Part shown: positions 10,651 to 22,827 of the stretch, in pieces
Position numbering within the stretch: the first letter of the stretch is position 1
How the letters are laid out: each line of letters begins with the position of its first letter
Assembly: GCF_003265705.1 (NCBI RefSeq)
Contig: NW_020312775.1
Location: 6,515,795 to 6,579,794, forward strand
Origin: Callorhinus ursinus
Lineage: Eukaryota; Chordata; Mammalia; Carnivora; Otariidae
Length of the DNA stretch: 64,000 nucleotides
Reading direction: 5' to 3'
The notes under the pieces: generated by a model
Told to the model about the DNA's origin: nothing
The model's database searches: none
What the model saw: only the letters and a program-made list of their open reading frames with translations
Position numbers and translations under genes: made by a program

Positions 10651-12078
10651 TATTTCATAATTCTAAATAAATGAGAAAATTAGGATTCTGCTCTCCTAGC
10701 AGTACTTGAATAGGAATAGCAACATCTTATACAGAAACATAGATAAGTACTTTACCTGACTGAATTTGTCTCTCTGAAAGCCAAGTGTGAGCTGTATTTA
10801 GACTCTATCTTGCACAGGAATGGCCCCAATTCCAGTATCGACCACATATTCTTAATTTAAATCAAATGAAGTCTTTTAAAGCTTGTTCTCAATGTTTAAC
10901 TGTTTAAATGAACTCGTTTCCTGGAAGCTAAGAGCTCCTCTTGGGGGTCTAAGGCGCTTGTGTCATTAAATGGTCAATTCCTAATACATGGGGATAGATT
11001 TCTGCTCTGGTAGTGGAAGACACATTTTTTTCATGACAGCATTTAGGGCTTCTCGCTGTGCCTGGGATAAAGCTTTATAACTACCCCCCACCCAACATAC
11101 ATACATTTTTTTCAATCTACTGCTTGTCTGAAACTATAAACTACATGTCAATATATCAAATAGAAATGTAAAAGTGAATCTTATACCTGAAGATACTGTC
11201 TTTCTGGATATGGCTTTATTTAAGCCTCCTGGTCCTCAACTGCTACAATTGTATTACTATCTCTTTTAAACAATTAATCTTTTACATAAACAAAAGGATT
11301 TGTTTCCTGCTATTGCAATTAGAAACAAATGCATTAATGAAATACTAAATGTAACATTTAAAATGGTATTTTCCTTCATACATCCTAAGATATTTATTTG
11401 GTACAAGAAAACCAAGGAGTTTATACTGGGCAAGTTGACAAACTCAGTTTAACAAATTCTTTCTATTGCATATTGTAGGGAAAAGTATGACAACTATTGT
11501 TAAGTCCCTTGAGTCTGGAAAGGTATTTATTGCATTCAAGAGCAAGATGTAAGAGCAAATGGGGGAAGGGGGAGAAAGATTATTTCTTAGATGAAGCAGC
11601 CAAGATAAAGAAGTGTATTCTCTAGAGTTTTTCAGTCTGAGTCCTTGGCTACCATCACAGGAGTGTCACAAAGGATAAATGCTAATAGAGTTGGGAGGGA
11701 ACAGTCTGGGGCAGAAGGAAGTTATAATCATTTTGAAAATGATTCTGCTGTATAGAAGTGTCATTTTGATATCATTATCCAAATATTTTATCCTTTTTAT
11801 AAGTTATAGATATTCTAAGGAGTATTTCATTAAAGTCTCTAGGCTATCTTCAGTGATAATCTTATAACAAACATTGCTAATTCCTTTCGCTTTGTTTCAT
11901 TTGAAAATAAAAAAAAAAATAAACTCCAAAATAAGAAACACATTTTTAAATATATCTTCAAGTCACTCTCTTTTTTTAAACATTGCCAGTTAACATTCAA
12001 CATAACCCAAAATGTAATGCTAATATCTTCAGAGTGTAGATCACTCAATTTACTGGGGGGAATTTAACAGTGGCATAC
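10651..12078. other. Unique non-coding DNA
   Basis: A pyrimidine/AT-rich stretch with no element recognised. ORFs at 11,679-11,867 and 11,839-12,048 are short, low-complexity and unsupported. Confidence 0.4.
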
Positions 12079-12082
12079 CTAC

Positions 12083-12751
12083 TGTTGCAGGATTGCAGGG
12101 TTCTTGTCTCATGGAGTCGAAGAATGAATCTCATGGACACAAAAGGGTTAAGTGAAGTGAAAGTTTATTAAGTGAAAGTGAGAGTGGAAAGGAAAGAAAA
12201 CTCTCTAGAGTGAGAGGGGTCCCAACTAGGTTGCCACTGAGGGCTTTTAGTGGCAGTCTTTCATTGAGAATTGACTGGGAAGCTTGTGGCCTTGAGATTC
12301 TTGTGCTGTCTTGGTTTGTTCCCTTATCTCTTGTTCAGCTCCTTCTCAGCGTCTCCACCTGTCAGGAATAGTTTCAGAGCCTAGTCAGGGGAGTCAGGGG
12401 CCTCCTATCTCTCCTGCCTATAACTTAACCCTTTCCCTGTTCACGGGACAGGACCTGTGGGCAGAAAGAGCTATATTGAGATTGTGAGGTGTGACTGATT
12501 GTCTACTTTTTGATTAGTGGGGGTTGAGGATAGGGCAAGTCTCCGAGGAATCTGGAAGCAAGGCTTTCAGGAGCTTGAAAGGCCCCCTGCTACCAAGATG
12601 AGGTTCCTTTTAAACATAAAGGTACTAAGGCAGTCTCAAGTTCCTTGAGGAAGTTCACACTCTGCCTGTCTCAGGTATCTATCAGTGGGCTATAAGCTAT
12701 AAGGAGATTTTCATTTAAGCTACATTTCTTTGGCCTTTGTTTCCCACATCA
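12083..12751 (-). repeat. Solo ERV-type LTR with 4-bp duplication
   Basis: Runs TGATGTGGGAAAC...CCTGCAACA on the minus strand, so it has the canonical TG...CA ends. It is flanked by a perfect 4-bp duplication 'ctac' (12,079-12,082 and 12,752-12,755), which fits gammaretrovirus-like ERV1 integration. An AATAAA signal lies at 12,164-12,169, about 80 bp from the 3' end. No gag, pol or env lies beside it, so it is a solo LTR left by LTR-LTR recombination. Family not identified. Confidence 0.8.
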
Positions 12752-12755
12752 CTAC

Positions 12756-13582
12756 AGTGCAGTGAGGCTGGAGTGCTTATTAGGACAGATTACTGACTGT
12801 CATTCCACCTGTGCAGCTTCCACTGAAATCAACAGTAATCTTGCAGCAATTCAATTTTCTCATGTAGCTCTCAGATCTTAAAAGTACTGAAGACCTTAAT
12901 CAGTATGTAAATGTAGTGATTTCATAGAAAGCAGAAAAAATGTGCATTCCAAAATAATGTTATCTGGACTTTTGCATAATGAGGAACCACTGGTATGATT
13001 TAACCAGACTGAAGGCCACAACCCAAACAAAAAGAAATTATACTCTCACCTCTCTCTTGGCCTTATACCAGGTCTCTATTGGCAAAGCCAAGTACAGGAT
13101 TGAATTTTTTTTGTAGATACCTTTAACTTTGAAGCAAATGTAAAATATGAACTTTATTATTTAAATAATTATTAGGTCTTTTAGAATGAAAATATTTTGG
13201 TAGTACTAACAATGCTGTCCATATGAATTGGAACTTAAAAATAATTAAATTGAGCATGAATTTGTTGAATTACTGTGTGTTTTCTTTGTGCATGTCCACA
13301 TGCATCTGAACTTTTTAAGTTTAAATTCCAATTATGCTTTACCTAAGGAAGACTAGCTCTCTCAAAAAAATGTTAATGAATAATTATTTTACTGAGTCCT
13401 TTTAAGAAGTAGCAGCTGACAAAGCCTTTGCAAAGCATTATTAAATTATTTCTACATAACTCATTGACCCTAAAACCTTAGCCAGATAGATATAGGGAGG
13501 GAATTTTGCTCTTCTTTAGGAATTAGTTGAATATCCATCTCTTCTTGATTGATTTTTTTCTCAAGATAGAAACACTGTATAG
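12756..13582. other. Unique AT-rich non-coding DNA
   Basis: No recognised element. Confidence 0.4.
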
Positions 13583-14418
13583 CTTTTAAAAAAGCTTTAA
13601 TTAAATTCCAGTTAGGGAAAAATAATTAAACAAAATATAATTTCCAGTTAGGTAACATACAGTGTTGTATTAGTTTCAGGTGTACAATATAGTGATTCAA
13701 CACTTCCATACAAAACTTTGTACTCATCAAAGCAAGTGCACTCCTAAATCCCCATCACTTATTTAACCCATCCCCCCACCTACCTGACCTTTGGTAAACA
13801 TCAGTTTCTTTTCTATAATTAAGAGTCTGTTTCTTGGTTTGCCTCTCTCTTTTGTTCCCTTTGCTCATTTGTTTTCTTTCTTAAATTCCAAATATGAGTG
13901 AAATAATATGATATTTGTATTTCTCTGACTGACTTATTTTGTGTAACATAGGACACTTGACTATTGTAGATAATGCTGCTATGAATATTGGGGTGCATGT
14001 ATCACTTTGAATTAGTATTTTTTATTCCTTGAGTAAATACCCAGTAGTGCAAGTGCTAGATTGTATGGTAGTTCTATTTTTAAATTTTTGAGGAAACTCC
14101 ATATTGCTTTCCATAGTGGCTACACCAGGTTGCCTTCCCACCAGTAGTGCAAGAGGGTTCCCTTTTCTCCACATCCTTGAAAACACCTGTTGTTTCTTCT
14201 GTTGTTGATTTTAGCCATTCTGACAGGTGTGAGGTGATATTTCATTGTATTTAGATTTGCATTTCTCTAATGGTCAATGATATTGAGCATCCTTTCAAGT
14301 GTCTCTTGGCCATCAGTATGACTTCTGTGGAATAATGAAAATTCTACTCATTTATCTCTGTTTCTCATTTTTTAATTTGGATTATTCACTTTTGGGTGTT
14401 GAGTTTTATAAGTTCTTT

Positions 14419-14604
14419 TTTTTCAAAGATTTTATTTATTTGACAGAGAGAGACATAGAAAGAGAGGGAACACTAGCAGGGGCAGTGGGAGAGGGAGAAG
14501 ACTTCCTGCAGAGTGGGGAGCCTGATGCGGGGCTCGATCCCAGGACCTGGGATCATGACCCAAGCCGAAGGCAGATGCTTAAAACTGAGCCACCCAGACA
14601 TCCC
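14419..14604 (-). repeat. Can-SINE in L1-A, antisense
   Basis: T-rich tail complement at left, head complement 'gccacccagacatccc' at right. The flanking duplication is short and imperfect (agttcttttt/agtttttaa). Interrupts L1-A ORF2 C-terminal sequence. Confidence 0.9.
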
Positions 14605-15464
14605 TAGTTTTTAATATATTTTACATACTAACCCTTTATCAGATATGTCATTTGCAATCATCTTCTCCCATGCAGTAGGTTGTCTTTTAGTTTGGTTGAT
14701 TGTTTCTTTCACTGTGCAGAAGCTTTTTATTTTGATGTTATCCCAATAGCTTATTTTTACTTTTGTTTCCCTTGCCTCAGGAGACATTTCTGAAAAGAAG
14801 TTGCTATGGCCAATGTCAGAGAAGTTACCGCCTGTGTTCTCCTCTAGGATTTTGTTGGTTTCTTGTCTCACATTTAAGTCTTTCATCAATTTCCAATTTA
14901 TTTCTGTATATGGTATAAAAAAAAGATCCCATTTCATTCTTTTGCATGTAGCTGTCCAGTTTTCTCAACACCATTTGTTGAAGAGACTGTCTTTTTCCCA
15001 TTGGATATACTTTCCTGCTTTGTCAAGCATTAATAGACCATATAGTTGTAGCTTCATTTCTGGGTTTTCTATTCTGTTCTATTGATCAATGTGTCTATTT
15101 TTATGACAGTACCATACTGTTTTGATCACTATAGCTTTGTAATATAACTTGAAGTCTGGAATTGTGATGCCTCCTACTGTGCTTTTCCTTTTCAAGACTG
15201 CTTTGCTTATTTGAGGTCTTTTGTGGTTCCATACAAATGTTTGGATTGTTTGTTCTAGCTCTGAGAAAAATGCTGTTGGTATTTTGATAAGAATTGCATT
15301 AAATGAGTAGATTGCTTTGGGTAATGTAGATATTTTAACACTATTTGTTCTTCCAATCCATGAGCATGGAATGTCTTCATTTCTTTTTGTCATCTTCAAT
15401 ATTTTTCATCAGAATTTTATACTTTTTGGAGTACAAGTCTTTCATCTCTTTGCATAGGTTTATT

Positions 15465-15653
15465 ATTTTTTAAAAAATTTTATTTATTTATTTGACACAC
15501 AGAGAGAAAGCATAAGTGGGAGAGCAGCAGGGAGAGGGTGAAGCAGTCTTCCTGCTGAGCAGGGAGCATGATGTGGGGCTCGATCCCAGGACCCTGGGAT
15601 CGTGGCCTGAGCAGAAGGCAGCCACTTCACTGAGTGAGCCACCCAGGTGCCCC
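15465..15653 (-). repeat. Can-SINE in L1-A, antisense
   Basis: Duplication 'gcataggtttatt' at 15,452-15,464 and 15,654-15,666, splitting an L1 ORF2 sequence that reads continuously when the SINE is skipped. Confidence 0.93.
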
Positions 15654-16515
15654 GCATAGGTTTATTTTTAGGTATCTTATTGTTTTTGGTGCAGTTGTAA
15701 ATGACATCGATTCCTTGATTTATCTTTCTGCTGCTTCTTTCAGTGTATAGAAATGCAACATATTTCTCTACATTGATTTTGTATCCTGCAACTTTACCGA
15801 ATTCGTGTATCAGTTCTAACAATTTCTTGATGGAGTCTTTTGGGTTTTCTACATAGAGTATCATGTCATCTGCAAATAGTGAAAGTTGGACTACTTCCTT
15901 GCTGATTTGGATACCTTTTATTTCTTATTGTTGTCTGTTTGCTGTGGCTAGGACTTCCAGTACTATTTTAAATAACAGTGGTGAGAGTGGACATCCCTGT
16001 CTTGTTCCTGAACATAGAGGAAAAGCTCTCATTTTTTCCTCATTGAGGCTGGTATTAGCTGTGGGTTTCACATGTATGACCTTTCTTACACTGAGGTATA
16101 TTCCCTGTATCCCTCCTTTGTTGAGGGATTTTATCATGAATGAATATTTTACTTTGTCAAATGCTTTTTCTGCATCTATTGAGAAGATCATATGGTTCTT
16201 AACCTTTATTTTATTAATGTGGTGTATGACATCGATTGACTTGTGAATATTGAACCACTCTTGCAACCCAAAATAAATCCCACTTGATCATGGTAAATGA
16301 TTTTAATGCATTGTTGGATTTGATTTGCTAGTATTTTATTAAGAATTTTTGGGTCTGTGTTCATCAGGGATATTGGCCTCTAGTATTCTTTTAATGGAGT
16401 CTATCTGATTTTGGTATTAGGGTATTGCTGGCCTCATAGAATGAATTTAGACATTTTCCTTCCTTTTCTATTTCTTTTGAATAGCTTGAGAAGAACAGGC
16501 ATTAAGTCTTCTTTT

Positions 16516-16722
16516 AATTTTTTAATTTTTTAATTTTTTTAAAGATTTATTTATTTGAGAGAGCGAAAATGAGAGAGAGAGAGTACATGAGGGGGGAGGG
16601 TCAGAGGGAGAAGCAGGCTCCTCGCTGAGCAGGGAACCCAATGCGGGACTCGATCCCAGGACTCCGGGATCATGACCTGAGCCAAAAGCAGTCGCTTAAC
16701 CAACTGAGCCACCCAGGCACCC
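16516..16722 (-). repeat. Can-SINE in L1-A, second insertion at a shared site
   Basis: Flanked by 'taagtcttctttt' at 16,503-16,515 and 16,723-16,735. The right-hand copy is also the left edge of the neighbouring SINE, so two insertions share one target. The tail contains a duplicated TTTTAATTTT block. Confidence 0.92.
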
Positions 16723-16735
16723 TAAGTCTTCTTTT

Positions 16736-16926
16736 TAAAAAAATATTTATTTATTTTAGAGAGAGAGAGAGCAAATGGGGGAGGGGCAGAGGGAGAGAAT
16801 ATTCAAGCAGACTCCCCACTGATCGTGGAGCCCAACATGGGGTTCAACCCTACGACCCATGAGATCATGACCTGAGCCAAAACCAAGAGTCAAATGCTTA
16901 ATTGACTGAGCCACCCAGCCTCCCCA
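16736..16926 (-). repeat. Can-SINE in L1-A, first insertion at a shared site
   Basis: More diverged than its left neighbour. Its own duplication is 'gcattaa-tcttctttt' at 16,499-16,515 (interrupted by the later SINE) and 16,927-16,943, one mismatch. It inserted before the copy at 16,516. Confidence 0.9.
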
Positions 16927-17064
16927 GCATTAACTCTTCTTTTAATGTTTGGTAGATTTCACCTGTGAAGGTATCTGTCCCTGGACTTTTGTTTGTGGAG
17001 AGTTTTTTAATAACTGATTGAATTTCTTTGCAGGTTATCAGTCTATTCAAATTATCTATTTCTT

Positions 17065-17261
17065 TTTTTTTTTTAAGATTTTATTTATGTATTTGACAGA
17101 GAGAGACACAGCGATAGAGGGAACACAAGCAGGGGGAGTGGGAGAGGGAGAAGCATGCTTCCTGACGAGCAGGGATCCCAATGTGGGGCTCGATCCCAGG
17201 ACCCTGGGATCATGACCTGAGCCGAAGGCAGACGCTTAACCACTAAGCCACCCAGGCGCCC
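17065..17261 (-). repeat. Can-SINE in L1-A, antisense
   Basis: Perfect 19-bp duplication 'ttcaaattatctatttctt' at 17,046-17,064 and 17,262-17,280. Near-consensus sequence. Confidence 0.95.
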
Positions 17262-18007
17262 TTCAAATTATCTATTTCTTCCTGTTTCAATTTTGGTAGT
17301 TGATATGTTTCTTGGAAATTTATCCATTTCTTCTAGTTTGTCCAATTTGTTGTGTATAGTTTATCATAATTTTCTCTTATAATTGTATTTCTGTGGTGTT
17401 GGTTATTATTTCTCTTCTCTCATTTGTGATTTTATTTTTTGGGTCCTTTCTCTTTTCTTTTGATAAGTCTGCCTAGAAGTTCATTAATTTTATTAATTTT
17501 TCAAGGAACCAGCTCCTGGTTTCATTTATCTGTTCTATTGTATTTTTAGCTTCTGTATCAATTATTTCTGCTCTAAGCTTTATCATTTTCTTTCTTCTGC
17601 TGGCTTTAGGCTTTGTTATTCTTTCTCTAGTTACTTTAGGTGTACATTTGGGTTGTTTGAGATTTTCCTTGCTTTTTGAGGTAGGTTTGTATTGCTATAA
17701 ACTTTCCTCTTAGAACCATTTTTGCTCTATCCCAAAGATTTTGGACAATTGTGTTTTCATTTGTTTCCATGTAATTTTAAAATTTCTTTGATTTATTAGT
17801 TGAGCCATTCATTGTTTAGTATCATATTATTTAACCTCCACATATCTGTGCTCTTTCCAGGTTTTTTCCTGTGGTTGATTTCTAGTTTCATGGTATTGTG
17901 TTCAGAAAAGATGTATGGTATGTGTTTGATCTTCTTGAATTTGTTGAGACTTGTTTTGTTACCTATTATGTGATCTATTCTGGAGAATGTTCCATGTACA
18001 CTGTATT

Positions 18008-18325
18008 TTTTTTTTAATTGTGAAAAAAATGCAGTTTATGTACATGAGCAAGGAACCAATATGTATAATATAACAAATAGGTAATCTTAGGTGTAAGATT
18101 ATAGTATAAAGTAGTGGTGTTTGTGATATACATCAAGTATCAATATAATAAACATATCCAAAGTGGGTGTTGATGAGTAGGTCCAAAATTAAGCTTTAAA
18201 AGTCATTTTTAAATGATGACTTCATTGTTACCCTATCAATATATTTTTAAAAGTTGTTTCTACTTTTGATCTAAATGCCAAACTTCAAGACATCTACAAT
18301 AAAAATTGTTCCTTAGCACTTTAAA
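18008..18325 (-). pseudogene. Processed 3'-UTR-like retrocopy inside L1-A
   Basis: An insert of about 318 bp that is not L1 interrupts the L1-A endonuclease sequence; the L1 reading resumes beyond it ('gtattctgctttattggg'). It begins on the plus strand with T10, which is a poly-A tail on the minus strand, preceded there by CACAATTAAA, a possible ATTAAA-type signal. The body is AT-rich and non-coding. That is the look of an mRNA 3' end copied by L1 machinery. I do not recognise the parent gene. Flanking duplication is weak (tgtatt). Confidence 0.6.
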
Positions 18326-19828
18326 AGACTATGTATTCTGCTTTATTGGGATGGAATGTTTTGAATATATCTGTTATATCCATCTAGTGCAGTGTATCAT
18401 TCAAAGCCAGTATTTCCTTGTTGATTTCTGTTTGGATTATCTGTTCATTGATGTAAATGGGTGTTAAAGGGAACGACTATTATTATATTACTATGGATTA
18501 GTTTCTTTAAGTTTGTTATCAACAATTTTATGTATTTAGGTGCTCCCATGTTTGGAGCCTAAATCATTACAATTGTGATATCTTCTTGAATTATCACATT
18601 TATGATTATATAGTACCCTCCTTTGTCTCTTGTTACAATCTTTGTTTTAAAGTCTAGTTATCCTATATAAATATTGCTACTCCAGCATTCTTTTGACATC
18701 TATTTGAGTGATAGATGTTGTTACATCCCCTCACATTCAATCTGTAGGAGTCATCAGGTCAGAAATGACTCTCTTTTAGGCGACATATAGATGGGTCTTC
18801 TTTTCTTTTTTTTCTTTTAAGTTTTTATTTAAATTCCATTTCATTAACAGACTGTAAAATTAGATTCAGGTGTAAAATTTAGTGATTCATCATGTACATA
18901 CAACACACAATGCTTATCACAACCGTGCCCTTCCTAATATTCATCAGGTACTTAACCCATCCCCCCCCCCCCACCTCTCCTCCAGTAACCTTCAGTTTCT
19001 CTTCTGTAGTTAAGAGTCTGTTTCCTGGTTTGGCTCTATTCTTTCCCCCCTGTTTTTTTTTTTTCTTAAATTCCATGTAAGAGTGAAATCATATGGTATT
19101 TGTCTTTCTCTGACTGACATTTCTCTTAGCATAATGTATGTTAGCTTTATCCACATCATTGCAAATGGCAAGATTTCATTCTTTTTTATGGCTGATATTC
19201 TATTGTATATACATGCCACTTCTTTTTTATTATTTTTTATTTTATTATGTTATGTTAATCACCATACATTACATCATTAATTTTTGATGTAGTGTTCCAT
19301 GATTCATTGTTTGCATATAACACCCAGGGCTCCGTTAAATACGTGCCCTCTTTAATACCCATCACCAGGCTAACACATTCCCCCACCTCCCTCCCCTCTA
19401 GAACCCTCAGTTTGTTTCTCAGATTCCATTGTCTCTCATGGTTCATCTCCCCCACCAATTCCCCCCCTTCGTTTTTCCCTTCCTACTATCTTCTCTCTGT
19501 CTCTCTCTTTCTTAACATATAATGTATTATTTATTTCAGAGATACAGGTCTGTGATTCATCAGTGTTACACAATTCACAGCACTCACCATAGCACATAAC
19601 CTTCCCAATGTCTATCACCCAGCTACCCTGTCTCTCCCAACCCCCACCATTCCAGCAACCCTCAGTTTGTTTTCTGAGATTAAGAATTCTTCATATCAGT
19701 CAGATCATAGGATATATGTCTTTCTCTGACTGACTTATTTAGCTTAGCATAATACCCTCTAGGTCCATCCACATCATTGCAAGTGGCAAGATTTCGGGTT
19801 TTTTTTTTGATGGCTGCATAATATTCCA

Positions 19829-19873
19829 TTTATATATATATATATATATATATATAAATATATATATATATAT
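19829..19873. repeat. (TA)n microsatellite in L1-C ORF2
   Basis: Alternating TA for about 45 bp with one AA interruption. It lies in the last part of ORF2, where intact L1 copies have a short TATATA word before the conserved 'TGGAATATTATG'. Confidence 0.95.
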
Positions 19874-22628
19874 CTCACATCTTCTTTATCCATTCATCTG
19901 TTGATGGACATCTTCGCTCTATCCATAGTTTGGCGATTGTGGACGTTGCTGCTATAAACATCAGGGTGCACATACCCCTTCCAATCCCTACATTTGTATC
20001 TTTGGGGTAAATACCCAGTAGTGCAATTGCTGGGTTGTACAGTAGCTCTATTTTCAACTTTTCAAGGAACCTCCATACTGTTTGCCGGAGTGGCTGTACC
20101 AGCTTGCACTCCCACCGACAGTGTAGGAGGGTTCTCCTTTCTCCACATCCTCACCAACGGTTCCTGACTTGTTAATTTTAGCTATTCTGACTGGCGTGAG
20201 ATGGTATCTCATTGAGGTTTTGATTTGGATTTCCCTGATGCCGAGTGATGTTGAGCACTTTTTCCTGTGTCTGCTGGTGATTTAGATGTCTGTTCATGTC
20301 TTCTGCCCATTTCTTGATTGGATTATTTGTTCTTTGGGTGTTGAGTTTAAGAAGTTCTTTATAGATATTGGATATTAGCCCTTTATCTGATATGTCATTT
20401 GCAAATATCCTAACCCATTCTGTCAGTTGTCTTTTGGTTTTGTTGACTGTTTCCTTTACTGTGCAAAAGCTTTTGATCTTGATGAAGTCCCAATAGGTCA
20501 TTTTTGCCCTTGCTTCCCTTGCCTTTGGTGATGTTTCTAGGAAGAAGTTGTTGTGGCTGAGGTCGAAGAAGTTGCTGTCTGTGTTCTCCTCTAGGATTTT
20601 GATGGACTCCTGTCTCACATTTAGGTCTTTCATCCATTTTGAGTCTATTTTTGTGTGTGGTGTAAGGAAATGGTTCAGTTTCATTCTTCTACATGTAGCT
20701 GTCCAATTTTCCCAACACCATTTGAAGAGACTGTCTTTTTTCCATTGGACATTCTTTCCTGCTTTGTTGAAGATTAGTTGACCATAAAGTTGAGGGTCCA
20801 TTTCTGGGCTCTTTATTCTGTTCCATTGATCTATGTGTCTGTTTTTGTGCCAGTACCATACTGTCTTGACGATGACAGCTTTGTAATAGAGCTTGAAGTC
20901 TGGAATTGTGATGCCGCCAATTTTTCTTGTCTTTTTCAACATTCCTCTAGCTATTTGGGGTCTTTTCTGGTTCCATACAAATTTTAGGATTATTTGTTCC
21001 ATTTCTTTGGAAAAAGTTGATGGTATTTTGATAGGGATTGCATTAAATGTGTAGATTGCTCTAGGTAGCTTTGACATCTTCACAATATTTGTTCTTCCAA
21101 TCCATGAGCATGGAACATTTTTCCATTTCTTTGCGTCTTCCTCCATTTCTTTCATGAGTATTTTATAGTTTTCTGAGTACAGATTGTTTTTCTCTTTGGT
21201 TAGATTTATTCCTAGGTATCTTATGGTTTTGGATGCAATTGTAATTGGGATCGACTCCTTAATTTCTCTTTCTTCTACCTTGTTGTTGGTGTATAGGAAT
21301 GCCACTGATTTCTGTGCATTGATTTTATATCCTGCCACTTTACTGAATCTCTGTATGAGTTCTAGCAGTTTTGGGGTGGAGTCTTTTGGGTTTTCCACAT
21401 ACAGTATCATATCATCTGCAAAGAATGAGAGTTTGACTACTTCTTTGCCAATTTGGATGCCTTTTACTTCTTTTTGTTGTCTGATTGATGTGGCTAGGAC
21501 TTCTAATACTATGTTGAATAGCAGTGGTGATAGTGGGCATCCCTGCCGTGTTCCTGACCTTGGGGGGAAAGCTTTCACTTTTCCCCCATTGAGAATGACA
21601 TTCTCTGCGGGTTTTTCATAGATGGCTTTTATGATATTGAGGTATGTACCCTCTATCCATACGCTCTGAAGAGTTTTAATCAAGAAACATTGATGTACTT
21701 TGTCAAATGCATTTTCTGCATCTATTGAGAGGACCATATGGTCTTGTTCTTTCTTTATTAATGTATTGTATCACTTTGATTGATTTGGGAAGTTGAACCA
21801 ACCTTGCAGCCCAGGAATAATTCCCACTTGGTCGTGGTGAATAATCCTTTTAATGTAATGTTGGATCCTATTGGCTAGTATTTTGGTGAGAATTTTTACA
21901 TTCATGTTCATCAGGGATATTGTTCTGTCATTCTTCTTTTTGATGGGGTCTTTGTCTGATTTTGGGATCAAGGTAATGATGCTTCATAAAATGAGTTTGG
22001 AAGTTTTCCTTCCATTTCTATTTTTTGGAACAGTTTCAGAAGAATAGGTATTGATTCTTCTTTAAATGTTTGGTAGAATTCTCCTGGGAAGCCATCTGGC
22101 CCTGGGCTCTTGTTTGTTGGGAGATGTTGATTACTGCTTCAATTTCCTTACTGGTTATAGGTCTGTTCAGTTTTTCTATTTCTTCCTGGTTCAATTTTGG
22201 TAGTAGATACATCTCTAGGAATGCATCCATTTCTTCCAGATTATCTAATTTGCTGGCATAGAGTTGCTCATAGTATGTTCTTATAATTGTTTGTATTTCT
22301 TTCGTGTTTGTTGTGATCCCTCCTCTTCCGTTCATGACTTTATTTATTTGGGTCATTTCTCTTTTCTTTTTGATAAGTCTGACCAGGGGTTTATCAATCT
22401 TATTAATTCTTTCAAAGAAACACCTTCTAGTTTCCTTGATCTGTTCTACCATTCTTTTGGTTGCTTTTTCATTGATTTCTTCTCTAATCTTTATTATTTC
22501 TCTCTCCTGCTGGGTTTAGGATTTATTTGCTGTTCTTTCTCTAGCTCCTTAGGTGTAGGGTTTGGTTGTGTATTTGAGACCTTTCTTGTTTCTTGAGAAC
22601 GTCTTATATTGCTACATACTTTCCTCTT

Positions 22629-22827
22629 TTATTTTTAAAGATATTATTTATTTTTTTGCCAGAGAGAGAGAGAGAAAGTGAGAGCACAAGCAGGGGGAGT
22701 GGCAGGGAGAGGGAGAAGCAGACCTCCTGCTGAGCAGAGAGCCTGATGTGGGACTCGATCCCAGGACCCTGGGTTCATGACCTGCGCCGAAGGCAGATGC
22801 TCAACCAACTGAGCCACCCAGGCGTCC
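22629..22827 (-). repeat. Can-SINE in L1-C ORF2, antisense
   Basis: Perfect 17-bp duplication 'ctacatactttcctctt' at 22,612-22,628 and 22,828-22,844. It is the last visible layer of the nest L1-B > L1-C > SINE. It interrupts ORF2 between the endonuclease and reverse transcriptase. Confidence 0.96.

Larger units (their letters stand above)
13583..18805 (-). mobile_element. L1-A: old 5'-truncated LINE-1, antisense
   Basis: Reading 5' to 3' on the minus strand, the copy starts inside the ORF2 endonuclease domain (about 18,800) and runs through reverse transcriptase and the Cys-rich C-terminus to a 3'UTR ending near 13,583. ORF2 is scattered over many short frames. For example, 15,925-16,266 minus carries the AFDKV and [12 protein letters not shown] reverse-transcriptase blocks, and 15,079-15,399 minus carries 'WIGRTN'. 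Five Can-SINEs and a 3'-UTR-like retrocopy interrupt it, so it is the oldest layer of this nested block. Dead. Confidence 0.9.

Noticed and set aside
14401..17300. Regularly spaced repeats resembling a CRISPR-like array
   Set aside because: They are about 190-bp Can-SINEs with their own target duplications, not short direct repeats with unique spacers.
20178..21737. Long 519-codon reverse-transcriptase ORF as a possible host, retron or diversity-generating RT gene
   Set aside because: It lies inside L1-C with L1 endonuclease sequence upstream, an L1 3'UTR downstream and L1-typical motifs. It is the surviving part of a broken ORF2.
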